A stretch of DNA of 64,000 bases from Rhabdophis nuchalis (Eukaryota; Chordata; Lepidosauria; Squamata; Natricidae). The stretch lies in the NCBI GenBank assembly GCA_039707465.1, contig CM077645.1, forward strand, positions 58,405,850-58,469,849. The letters are read 5' to 3'. The notes below the pieces were generated by a model, which did no database searches, was not told the origin of the DNA, and saw nothing but the letters and a program-made list of their open reading frames with translations. Below are positions 11,618 to 21,020 of this stretch, one piece after another (positions within the stretch are counted from its first letter, which is position 1; every line of letters starts with the position of its first letter). Made by a program: the position numbers and the translations under genes.

Positions 11618-12903
11618 GATTAATCTTCGGGTCCACATCGAAGGTCAGCCGTGTACCATGGAGCTGGACACTGAGTCTGCCAAATCGATCATCTCATGAA
11701 ACACCTTGAAGACGCTGCTGCCTGGTCTGGACCGACAACAACTAGAGCCATGTCCTAGTCGTTTGAAAGACTACCAGGGCAACGTTATTCCTATCGTTGG
11801 CTGTGGCCAGTTTAATATTCGTTATGGGGGCTACAAGGGTTGACTGCCCCTCATAGTTGTGGCCAAGCCTTTGGCTTCCCTGATAGGCCTGGAATGGTTT
11901 CAGGCTTTAGGGCTCTCCATTTCAGGCATTCATTCTACTTCAGAGGGGAATGATTTGGATGCCCTCACCCAGGAGTTTGCTGACGTTTTTGATAACTCCC
12001 TAGGTAAATATAAGGGAACACCCATCTCCCTAAATTTAGACCCTAATATTACTCCCATTCAGCTTAAAGCTCGTAGGGTTCCTTTTGCTTTAAGGGAAAA
12101 GGTGGCTGCGGAGATTGACAAACTGCTAGCCCAGGGGATAATTGAACCGGTGGACCACGCTAAGTGGGAGATGCCTATCGTGGTGCCCTTAAAGTCGGAT
12201 GGGTCTGTAAGACTTTGTGCTGACTTTAAGTCAACTTTGAACAAGGCGCTGCAAGCACACCCCTACCCGGTTCCTGTTATACAACACGTTCTACTTTCAT
12301 TGGGCCAAGGGAAAATATTTGCCAAATTAGATTTGGCACAGGCTTATCAACAGTTACCTGTTGATGACGAGACTGCCCTGGCCCAAACTATTGTGACACA
12401 CCGGGGCGCTTTTAAGTGCCGCCGTCTACAGTTTGGGGTTAGCGTGGCCCCGGGGATTTTTCAGAGTATCATGGAGCGGGTGCTCCATGGTATAAAAGGG
12501 GTGATCCCATATTTTGATGATGTCCTCATTTCTGCTTCCACCCGATCAGGACTTGTCACCACTTTGAGATCTGTTTTTCAGAGATTCCGTAAGGCTGGGC
12601 TTAAACTGAAACGCTCAAAATGTAAGTTAGGGGTGCCCTCTGTAGAGTTTCTGGGGTATTTGATTGACTGCCAAGGCATCCATCCCACTCCTTCGAAAGT
12701 GGAGGCGATTACCTTCGCACCCACACCAACCAATAGAGGGGAGCTTCAGGCATTTTTGGGCCTTCTAAATTTCTATTCTTGTTTCATTCCTCATAAGGCG
12801 ACCGTGGCAGAGCCTTTGCACCGTCTGTTGGACGGTTCCATCCATTGGAAATGGACCAGCCGCGAAGCACAAGCATTCGCGGCTGTTAAGAAACTCCTGA
12901 CTT

Positions 12904-13762
12904 GGACTTCCGGTTCCGGCTCCAGCGGCGACGGGCGAGCCTAGGGCTCGCTCGCCGCTTTGTTTCTTTTCCTGCCCCCCCACGGGGGCGAGACACCCCG
13001 TTTTTGGGGGTCTCCCGTAAAGCCAGCTTGCCTGGGTCGTCCTCCCCCAGCGGCAGCTGGGAAGCGACCCTTGTCTTCGGCTTAGGTGGAGGAGGACATG
13101 CTGCGGGGGGTTTCCCCTTCGCCAATGGCGGGCGGCATCATTCTGAAAATATGAAGAGAGCTGGCCATCTGAGTCGGAAGGCTTCCCGGGGCTTCGGCTG
13201 CGAGGGTGAAAGTGAGTGGTTTTAAACATTTTTTTCCCCTGCTCTCAGCCTGGGCTGAAAGAACTTGGAGGGGGGTGTCTGCTTGTTAAACCCCCCCTCG
13301 GACTAAAGCGGCACTTAAGAATGGCTCCTCGCTGCGAGGAAGCGGATATCTTTAATCTGGACTGTTTGAAACAAGGGAAAGTGGTCTGCGGTTTGTCTTT
13401 GAAACAATGTATCTAGGTCTGGCTGATTTGAAACATTTTTTTTTACCACTCTCTCCTTCTGGCTCTGAGTCTGGGCAGTGAAAATGGCTTCTCTTTGTCC
13501 CTGAATGACTATTTTACTTATGGAAAATTTCCAGCGTCTCTTTGTGATTTGGACTCCCTCTGGTTACTGAAGAAGAATTTTTTTTTGGATTTGTGATTTC
13601 TTTTCTGGAGTGCCTTCGTTATTATACTTATTGACTTGGAAAATTGTTTCTCTCTTGGTTCCTGAACTTTACAACCCTGAACTGAACTTTTGGCTCCTGA
13701 CTTGCCTCAACAGCCCCACCCAAAAAACGCCATTTTAGTGGCACTGACTTTAACAGCTAACC
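12904..13762 (+). promoter_or_regulatory. GC-rich 5' UTR of ORF1-only element A
   Basis: The first 300 bases are very GC-rich with many CpGs, then the leader becomes T-rich near 13430-13700. By analogy with L1 it should contain an internal RNA polymerase II promoter. The first roughly 80 bp match the 5' end of copy B closely. Open frames exist on both strands across the CpG-rich part, but the sense one has no ATG. Confidence 0.6.
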
Positions 13763-14599
13763 ATGGCACAAGAATCAGCACTGGCAAGCTTAGAATTAAG
13801 GATGGCCTCTCTTGAATCTGTTATACAAACTTTGGTACAAGAAATCAAGGCCCAGAGGGCAGAAAATATCAATTTTAAAAAGGAATTATTGGACACACGG
13901 AAACAAGTGCTGGAGAACACACAGAAGAATGAAGAACTGGAAGGGGGGCTGGCGGGGGCTAAGGGAGAGATTAAAAATGTTACTAATGAGGTTGTGGAAA
14001 TAAATGGGCATGTGTCTAGGATTGATATGGAAAGGATGACATATTTTTTGAGATTTCAGAATGTTTCTGAGGAAACCGGTGAATGTCTCCCTGAACTCAT
14101 GAGCACAATTATAGCAGACTATTTACATAAACCTAAGGATGAGATCAGGGGGGACATTGACCTAGCCTACAGAATAAACTCTGCATATGCCAGGATAAAT
14201 GAAGTACCCAGAGAGATACATGTTAAATTTGTTAGAAGGTCAACCAGAGAGGAAATCTTGAAAGTGCAAAGAGGAGGTCCGTTAATTTACCAACAAAAGG
14301 AGGTTGCTATCCTAAAGCAGATCCCAAGAAAGATTAGAGAAGCAAGAAGGAAATTTTCCTTCTTGTGCAAAAAATTGTTTGACCACGGGATCTGGTTTAG
14401 GTGGGTGATGCCCGAAGGGATGCTGGTGTTCTGGGAAGGAGGAAGAGTGAGGATTAAAACAGTTGCTGAGGCGGAAGCCTTTTTTAAAAAACATTCCTCT
14501 GTCCTGGGGGAAGATCCAGGGGGGGGCAGGGGGGGCCACAGCCCCGCCCGCTGGGGGCCTGGAAGGAGAGATAGAAGATACAATTGCCAAGAGACTTAG
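13763..14599 (+). CDS. L1-type ORF1 protein, copy A
   Basis: A 278-residue protein of the L1 ORF1 (transposase_22) family: an RNA-binding chaperone that coats element RNA in cytoplasmic particles. The ATG has a Kozak-like context (aaccATGg). Residues 1-90 form a heptad-like coiled coil (FKKELLDTRKQVLENTQKNE). An RRM-like region follows (MERMTYFLRFQNV), then the C-terminal domain (REIHVKFVRRSTREEIL, GMLVFWEGGRVRI). The frame is intact until a G-rich run near 14518-14532. There a 1-base indel relative to copy B shifts the last roughly 25 residues and gives a stop at 14599. In the ancestral frame the stop would be at 14610-14612. No ORF2 follows. Confidence 0.9.
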   Translation: MAQESALASLELRMASLESVIQTLVQEIKAQRAENINFKKELLDTRKQVLENTQKNEELEGGLAGAKGEIKNVTNEVVEINGHVSRIDMERMTYFLRFQNVSEETGECLPELMSTIIADYLHKPKDEIRGDIDLAYRINSAYARINEVPREIHVKFVRRSTREEILKVQRGGPLIYQQKEVAILKQIPRKIREARRKFSFLCKKLFDHGIWFRWVMPEGMLVFWEGGRVRIKTVAEAEAFFKKHSSVLGEDPGGGRGGHSPARWGPGRRDRRYNCQET

Positions 14600-14612
14600 A
14601 TCTAAAAAATAA

Positions 14613-14879
14613 CTTTGCCTTGATTTTTTGAATAATATTGTATAATATAACATGTGCATCTGGATTTTTGTAAATGACTGACAGCATAGAACTGAGAACT
14701 TAGAAATATGTACTTGCTTTTACTTTGTAGTGTATGGAAAATGTTTTTTATTAATGATCTATTTTGATGTCCCGGTAGGGCCGACGACTTTGACGTGAAT
14801 GCTCTCAAAATTTCTTTGTATCACTTACCCTATCCTATTGAAAAACTGTAAAACCAATAAAACTTTTTCAATATAAAAA
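14613..14879 (+). other. 3' UTR of ORF1-only element A
   Basis: Runs directly from the ancestral ORF1 stop to an aataaa signal near 14856 and an A tail. It holds a nine-codon frame (MTDSIELRT, 14672-14701) that is also present at the same place in copy B, possibly the stub of a lost ORF2 start. Confidence 0.75.
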
Positions 14880-16744
14880 AAGAAACTCCTGACTTCAGCT
14901 GCCATTTTGGTTCAGTACAATGAGAGAATACCTCTCATTCTGGCGTGTGATGCATCTCCTTTTGGCATTGGGGCGGTTCTTAGCCACGTATACCCAAATG
15001 GAACGGAAGCGCCAATTGCATTTTACTCCCGCACTTTATCTAAAATGGAACGGAATTACAGTCAATTGGATAAGGAGGCCTTAGCTGCCGTTGCAGGGGT
15101 GAAAAGATTTCATCATTACATATATGGCCGTTCGTTCCGTTTGGTGACAGATCATAAGCCTTTATTGGGAATTATTGCTAGGGATCGTCCTACACCGGAC
15201 ATTTTTCCCCACGGATGTCTCGCTGGGTTGAGTTCCTAGCAGCTTACTCGTATTCCCTGATCTATCGCTCTGGAAAACAAATTGGGCATGCAGACGCCTT
15301 AAGCCGTTACCCATTGCCTGAGCTAGTCCAGGATCCTGTGCCCTCCGCCCCAGTGTTCCTCATCGAGGATTTGCAATTGCCAGTGTCCACAATGGACATT
15401 GCTCACTACTCTTTGAAAGATGCCATTCTTGCCCGGGTCCTGGATTGGGTCCGTAGAGGTTGGCCACCAGGGAGTTTGCCTCCTGATGTCATGCCATACT
15501 TTAGACGAAGGGACGAGTTGTCCGTGCTGCAAGGGTGTCTATTGTGGGGATGCAGAGTTGTCGTTCCTACAGCACTCAGGCGCCTGGTGCTTGTCCATCT
15601 CCATGAGGGCCACCCAAGCATAGTGCGGATGAAAGCTTTGGGCCGCAGTTATGCCTGGTGGCCGGACATGGATAAAGACATCACCACATGGGTGCAACAC
15701 TGTCAGCTTTGCCAGGAAACGAGGCCTGTGGCTCCCGCTGCACCTGTTCGGGAATGGGAGACCCCTAACGCCCCTTGGAGTCGTATTCATATTGATTTCC
15801 TGGGACCAATTGCTGGTCAGACCCTTTTCCTCATAGTAGATGCCCTGTCAAAGTGGGTGGAGCTTTTCCTTATGCAGAACATGACGACAGACAACACTAT
15901 TAGGATTCTCACAAGTTTGTTTGCAACCCATGGCCTACCGGACACGGTGGTATCCGATAATGGGCCACAATTCACATCCCTGAGGATTCAGACCTTCCTT
16001 GCACTGTTAGGTATAAGACATGCGCAAGTGGCGCCATATCATCCTGCTGGAAATGGACTGGCTGAACGGGCCGTTCATTCCGCCAAGGAGGCTTTAAGCC
16101 GCATGGGAGACTTGCCTTGGCATTCCAGGCTAACCACTTATTTATTTACACAGCATACTACCCCGTGCCCTGCCACGGGTAAGTCCCCTGCAGAATTCTT
16201 AATGGGTCGCCGTCTCTGTACAGGTTGCATCCTTCCTACAATGCTACTGCCCTGCTGCAGCCAGATCCCCCAAGGGTTTTTGTCAGGGGGGAGGGGGTTT
16301 ACGCACAAAACTTTTCAGGTGACCCCAAATGGCTTCCGGGCTGGATAACTGATGTAACAGGGCCCTGTTCCTACAGGGTCCAACTCAGTGATGGGCGTCA
16401 GTGGTGGCGGCATGTGAATCAAGTCCGCCGCCGGGTGGTGGATGAAAATCAGAGTCGCCAGTTCATCCCAGTGACTGTGGACTCTCCTGACATCGCCTAC
16501 CGGCAAGAATTCCACCTTCCATCAGTTCCTGACAAAGATGCATCCGGCCCGATGTTGGATGCACATTCACCTGTAGCACCTAGCCTACCAGTGGGGGCGG
16601 AGACTTCCAAGGACATCCAATCACCGATGGAGAACCCGATCAAAGACACTGCTCCTCCTGTTGTGGTGAGCTCTCCTCAACTACGACGCTCACAGCGCAC
16701 GCGCCATTGGCCTGCATATCTACAGGATTACGTGTGCGCAATCC

Positions 16745-16756
16745 AGGGGGAAGGAG
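16745..16756 (+). promoter_or_regulatory. Polypurine tract
   Basis: AGGGGGAAGGAG lies immediately before the TG of the 3' LTR, the expected plus-strand priming site. It fixes the LTR start. Confidence 0.9.
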
Positions 16757-17002
16757 TGCAGAGTTCTTGGATTCAAGACCAGCCGGCATTCAGATCTGCA
16801 GGGAGTGTGTTGATTGGCTGTGATGCTCCTGCCGGCTGGCGGGACAATTGCAGCCATTTCATTGGTTCCCCCGGCTGACAGGCTGTGTATAAATAGCTGC
16901 CAGCCGGGTATCTGTTCTGTTCTGTTGCTACTTCTCAGCTGTTAATAAATCGTTGCCTGTTAGCACAGCCAGTGTCCTGTCATCCTTCTGAGGGACATAA
17001 AA
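16757..17002 (+). repeat. 3' LTR
   Basis: Matches the 5' LTR except for one missing A and three C/T substitutions. TATA box at 16888-16895 and aataaa at 16944-16949. It is followed by the GTATG target duplication. Confidence 0.95.
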
Positions 17003-17007
17003 GTATG

Positions 17008-17560
17008 CAGCCTGGAAATATGGGACCTGATTTCTGAAGTGGAATCCATGGCTAGAAGCATATTTTATCATTTTTCAATGAATCTGGTAGTTGCATCCAT
17101 TCCTAGATAATAATTGCCTATAGTAATACATCCACTGATAATCTCCAAACCTGACTTTTGTAATGCACTCTGAGAATTAACATGTTGTAATAAACCTCTT
17201 TGTGTGATTCAAAAGCTTAAGCTGATAAAAATTGCTGCAGGCAGCTGGGCTAAGATGTATCCCATACGTAGCACATTGCATTAATGTTGAAATAGCCACA
17301 CAGATTATAAATTCATTTTCAAGTAAAATACATAATACAATAAGGGATTGCTTATTATTTCTAAACCATGAGTGGTTTGGGCTCAAGGTGCCTTAAGGAA
17401 TATACCTCCTCAAAATCCATCTTATCTTTTTAGATTATCTGGGAAAGGTGGTCTGCAGAACTGGTTTTTCTTAATGATGGGAATGTATATGTGGAACTTG
17501 CTTCACAACGAGGTCTTTAAAAATCATTATTTTCTGTTTGCTTCTAACAATATCTAATTG
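17008..17560 (+). pseudogene. LINE RT C-terminus relic, 3' of the Gypsy insertion
   Basis: This probably continues the fragment at 10288-10361. Recognisable pieces are a decayed LDYCNAL-like block (cctgacttttgtaatgcact near 17150), KLKLIKIAAGS resembling LQLVQNAAAR, and a region resembling the rest of the CR1/L2-type C-terminus (YVELASQRGL in place of LWNxLP). Many stops show great age relative to the Gypsy insertion. Confidence 0.5.
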
Positions 17561-17629
17561 CATATTTTGTTAAAATGTTTTGTTATTACTTAAATATTAA
17601 ATAGTGAGATTATTTGATGCAACAATTAA

Positions 17630-17850
17630 TGACTCAAGCTAGAAGCCTAGTCTGACTTTATGCACAAAACCAGCCAGTTGAGCAAAGCCAGCTAGAGTGA
17701 TTATAGACGAGGTATTCTCTCTTAGTTCAAGGAAAGAGGCAAGGGCAAACCACTTCTGAAAATACTTATTGAGAAAACTGCAGGGACTTCTCCAGACAAT
17801 TTCTGATAATCAGACACAATTTAAGAAGAGGAAAAACATCTTAAATAAAA
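17630..17850 (+). mobile_element. Bov-B-like (RTE) 3' end fragment
   Basis: Contains gaggcaagggcaaaccactt, then ctgaaaatacttattgagaa, then gacaatttctgataatcaga. This order (ggcaaaccacttctg, aaaactgcaggga, aatcagacac) is that of Bov-B LINE and Sauria-type tails. Degraded. Confidence 0.5.
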
Positions 17851-17922
17851 ACTAGGATTTTATTCTAGAATGTGTTGTTTTTAATATGACTCTGTACACT
17901 AGATTTTGTATTTATTTATTAT

Positions 17923-17982
17923 TATTTATTTCTAAAACCACACAAAATAGATTTTGGGTCTAGGTGGTTTTAGAAATAAATA
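17923..17982. repeat. 19-bp inverted repeat
   Basis: Arms at 17923-17941 and 17964-17982 (tatttatttctaaaaccac and its inverse) around a 22-bp loop, set in TTTA-rich DNA. It may be a degraded MITE. Confidence 0.6.
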
Positions 17983-19384
17983 CATAAATAAATGCATAAA
18001 TATACTTTTTAATAATCAGATTTTTATAAGATTTGGAAGGAATTCTTCAAAAACGTTAATGTAAAAATTGATATAATATCTTCTAAAACAGAGAACAAAT
18101 AATTTACTACAGGTCACCATATCCAACATCTATCAGGCTTTGCAAGACTCTTTGTCTTTTTATTTCTGTCCATACAGCTATAATAAAAGTAAAATTCACC
18201 AAGAGGAAACAGCAAACATTTTCTCCAAGGCACTGAACATCTGTTCTTTTGGAAGAAGGATAGTTTCTTCTGTGGTGTAATCCTCAAGATGGAATGCCAG
18301 GAAATCCCTGAAGAACCAATGCCAGGTTTTATTTAGTCCACTATTATTTCTGCACTGAGGCTGCAAATGTACTCTTCAAGATGTTTCTGTATTTATTTTT
18401 CATGTAATTGATAATGCATCTTGCACAAACACACAGACTCACTCCAGGCACATATACAAGAACCGAGAAACATCTGTTAACAAGGAATATAATAACAGAT
18501 ATAATTTTCAATGGAAGAGAAAAACTGAAAGACCAGTCCCAGCATAATAAAGCTTTGGAAGTCAAACAAAAATGTAGAGTGAACAAATGACATGTACAAC
18601 TTCCTTGAAAAATCCATTTAAAAGCATTCGGTTCATTCATTTGATGTGAGTATCTATTGTATACGTTTCTTGTTCCCTGTTTTTTCTATTTAAATTATGC
18701 AAAGAGTCATACATCATCTTAGAGATTTTTTAGTGAACAAGGCATGCTATTTGACAATCAGTTTTAAAAAGTATAAGTACTTATTTTGCAGTGATGGTTA
18801 CAGAATGACGCCTGGATTCCATTATTAGCTGAATCCCTGACAAGGTTTGCTTACTTGTTGCCTACACTCATTAATTAGAGAAGAAAATTAAGGCAAGCAA
18901 ATGAATGTAATTTTGCTTAAAGTGAATAATACATTAGCCCATACAACATTTGATTATCCATTGTATTTATTCCTAACAATAAAGTTAAAATGAAGATAAA
19001 ATGCATGTTTACAAATAAGTTTGATACAATTTCTTGAACAAGTTTTATTTAGCCTAAACAAAGAAAAGTAAGGAACTGAAGGTTAAAATTTTATCTGTTT
19101 GAGTAGCCACATTAAAACTGATTTGGGGTGTTGATACCTACTGGATTGTTTCTGCCAATTCAGGAAGCTTTGAAAGGGTCAATGTGCTTTGGGTCCCATG
19201 AACAAAGCATTATTATCTTCCATAACATTGGCAACATGCCTTCTTGTGGTCACTTCTATGTATGGAATAATATTCCTTCTGATGTCTGCATGGCCTGAGC
19301 CTTGTTATCCTTCAGATGATATCTTTGAAGACCTAGCATTTTTGCATCTCCAATGTGGATAAGTGATATTTTTGCATTGGCAGT
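17983..19384. other. No recognisable feature
   Basis: AT-rich DNA without a recognised gene or repeat family. Confidence 0.5.
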
Positions 19385-19398
19385 TCTTGGAGTTCTTA

Positions 19399-19634
19399 AG
19401 GTAAAGGTTCTTCTCACACATATGTGCTAGTTGTTCCTGACTCTACGGGGGAAGTGCTCCTCTCCATTTCAAAGCCTAAGAGCCAGCACTGTCCAAAGAC
19501 ATCTTTATGGCCAGCATGATTAAACGGCAAAGGCTCACAGAACACTGTTATCTTCCCACCAAAAATGGTCCCTAAATGCCAACCTTTCTGATCGACAAGT
19601 TCAGCATCTTAGCTACTGACCGACCGTGTTCCTC
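19399..19634 (-). mobile_element. Sauria-type tRNA-derived SINE
   Basis: On the minus strand it has a tRNA-like head, then a body that mentions gccaaaggc-type and ggtgggaaga blocks, and a tail with agtcaggaacaac and gcacatatgtg resembling the Bov-B end, the usual Sauria SINE structure. A 14-bp duplication TCTTGGAGTTCTTA flanks it (19385-19398 and 19635-19648), showing LINE-style target-primed insertion. The middle of the SINE is shorter than the usual family length, suggesting an internal deletion. Confidence 0.85.
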
Positions 19635-19689
19635 TCTTGGAGTTCTTAGGGTTGCCTATATTATACCATTATTCCATGAGCTTTCTTCC

Positions 19690-19985
19690 AGGTCGAATTT
19701 AAGGTGTTGGTTGGCATCTTTAAAGTATTTCATTGTATGGGCCCAAGTTATGTGAGGTACCATCTCATTCCAATGGGATTGGCCTGTCCAATATATGCTG
19801 GCAGAAAAACATGCTGTGTACCTCCTCAGTCAAGGAACTCTAGCTGGTGAGTACAGAAGACACTTTTTTTGCCATGGTTCCTGTCTTCTGAAACATTGTG
19901 CATTCCAAGATAAGAGCTGCATATATCCCTTTAGCCTTCTGAAAAGGTATGAACAGTATGTTGCAAGAGTAGTTACTTTTCTTTA
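19690..19985 (+). pseudogene. L2/CR1-type LINE ORF2 C-terminus relic
   Basis: Frames read EFKVLVGIFKVFHCMGPSYV, then a broken stretch, then CHGSCLLKHCAF. These align with the FKVL, FKALHGxGPSYL and ALWNxLP blocks seen intact in the L2 ORF at 30867-32165. Several stops and frameshifts are present. Confidence 0.6.
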
Positions 19986-20803
19986 ACTATTCCCTTTTAG
20001 TCGCATTAAAGTGGGTCTCCCAAAATTTCAGTCTGCTAATAATTTAAAATATTATTATTTTCATTGGTCTGAGAAATAAACCAGTGTCTCCTATTGGCCA
20101 TAGTTTTGCAGCAACTTTTCAATCATATTATATTTACCAGTTCCTTTGTTTCAAGGAGAAGTGAGCAAGAACTTCAAAGATTCATTTAATATATAACACA
20201 ATGTTTCTCAGAAAATAGACACTTCCTCAATAAATATGGCAATGCCACTCCAATGACCATTGATTTATTGAGAAGCTGTTAAATAGTAGATCAACATCTT
20301 GGTCATTTTATGGACACTAATAGTATTTCCTAAGAAATATGGGTCTGCCCTTTCGTGTAGATGACAGGAAGGAAAAATTACAGCTTCAAAAATGGAATAT
20401 CATTCAAGAAACAAGAATGTAGAGCAAATACCTGCAGAAAAGTTCTCTCTTCTACAGAGTGTTATGAAATAGTGTGTGGACTCCCACACTTTTATTTCTT
20501 CTCAGAGAGGAAGAAATCCACAGATTCTGCCTCTCTGCTACCCACCCTCTATCCCTGGCTGCAGGTGTAATGATAAAAAAGCATCCCCTTGGAATATCTG
20601 CCTGAGACTCAAGTGTGCATTGAAGGGCCTAGAGGCACAAGAAAACTGCAATAAAAGAAAATAAAATAACTGAAAATCCAAGTTCTAAGTAACCAAAAAA
20701 AGCTATCTAACAATAGACAGAAATTGGGAAAGTCTGAATATTTGAAACAAAAGTATAAGTCTGAGGGGGTAAAGAATTCCAAACCTTGCTACTATTTTCT
20801 ATT
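19986..20803. other. No recognisable feature
   Basis: AT-rich DNA. The short open frames here show no family resemblance. Confidence 0.5.
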
Positions 20804-21020
20804 AGCTATGGTGGCACAATGGCAGTACTTCAGGGTAACTCACTGCTCACTCCAAGAGTTCAATTCTTACTGGCTCAAGGTTGATTCAGCCTTCCATCCT
20901 TCTGAGATCAGTAAAATGAGGACCCAGATTTTGGAGGCAATGTGCTAACTCTGTAAACATCTTAGAGGGTACTGTAAAGCATTATGAAGCAGTATATAAT
21001 TCTAAGTACTATTGCAATTA
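20804..21020 (+). mobile_element. Squamate tRNA-derived SINE
   Basis: The head ggtggcacaatggcag (A-box region) and gagttcaattc (B-box region) resemble a degenerate tRNA. The body has ccttccatccttctgagatc and aaaatgaggacccaga, and the tail ctgtaaacatcttagag then gcagtatataa. A minus-strand copy of the same family lies at 46203-46441. The tRNA part is too degraded to be a functional tRNA gene. Confidence 0.82.

Larger units (their letters stand above)
12904..14879 (+). mobile_element. ORF1-only L1-type element, copy A (HAL1-like)
   Basis: An insertion inside the Gypsy pol gene with a 16-bp target duplication (AAGAAACTCCTGACTT at 12888-12903 and 14880-14895). Structure: a GC-rich 5' UTR of about 860 bp beginning GGACTTCCGGTTCCGGC; one L1-type ORF1; a 3' UTR of about 267 bp with aataaa; a short A tail. 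There is no trace of ORF2, so endonuclease and reverse transcriptase must come from another L1. A second copy with the same ends and organisation lies at 40720-42717. The structure parallels mammalian HAL1. Its own mobility is inferred; the insertion itself is directly shown. Confidence 0.9.
11616..16756 (+). pseudogene. pol: Gypsy pol (protease-RT-RNase H-integrase), disrupted
   Basis: The protease region (11616-11860) has the active site as LDTES instead of DTG plus S or A, and two TGA stops (11697, 11841). RT follows at 11859-12900, with LDLAQAYQQLPV and the catalytic PYFDDVLI (YFDD). After the nested L1-type element, RNase H resumes in the same frame at 14896 (catalytic D in LACDAS, E in DKEAL, D in TDHKPL). 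A frameshift near 15200 leads into integrase: H-x3-H plus C-x2-C zinc finger (HLHEGH, CQLC), then IDFLGP, SDNGPQF and E in GLAERA, giving DD35E spacing. A second frameshift near 16230 leads to a GPY/F-like C-terminus (TGPCSYRV) that stays open through the polypurine tract into the 3' LTR. Confidence 0.92.
10367..17002 (+). mobile_element. Ty3/Gypsy LTR retrotransposon, recent but inactivated
   Basis: A complete element with two near-identical LTRs (247 and 246 bp), a primer binding site, gag, pol in the order protease-RT-RNase H-integrase, and a polypurine tract. The 5-bp duplication GTATG flanks it (10362-10366 and 17003-17007). RT before integrase identifies Ty3/Gypsy rather than Copia. No envelope-like gene is present. 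The LTRs differ at only four positions, so insertion is recent, yet gag and pol already carry stops and frameshifts. The RNase H start is split from the RT by an ORF1-only L1 element (12904-14879). Confidence 0.96.

Noticed and set aside
16757..16878. An envelope-like third gene at the end of the Gypsy element
   Set aside because: The frame is the tail of pol running into the LTR. No signal peptide, membrane segment or extra coding space is present.
20804..20880. tRNA gene
   Set aside because: The A- and B-box-like head belongs to a dispersed SINE and cannot fold as a normal cloverleaf. The same holds for 45520-45735 and 46203-46441.
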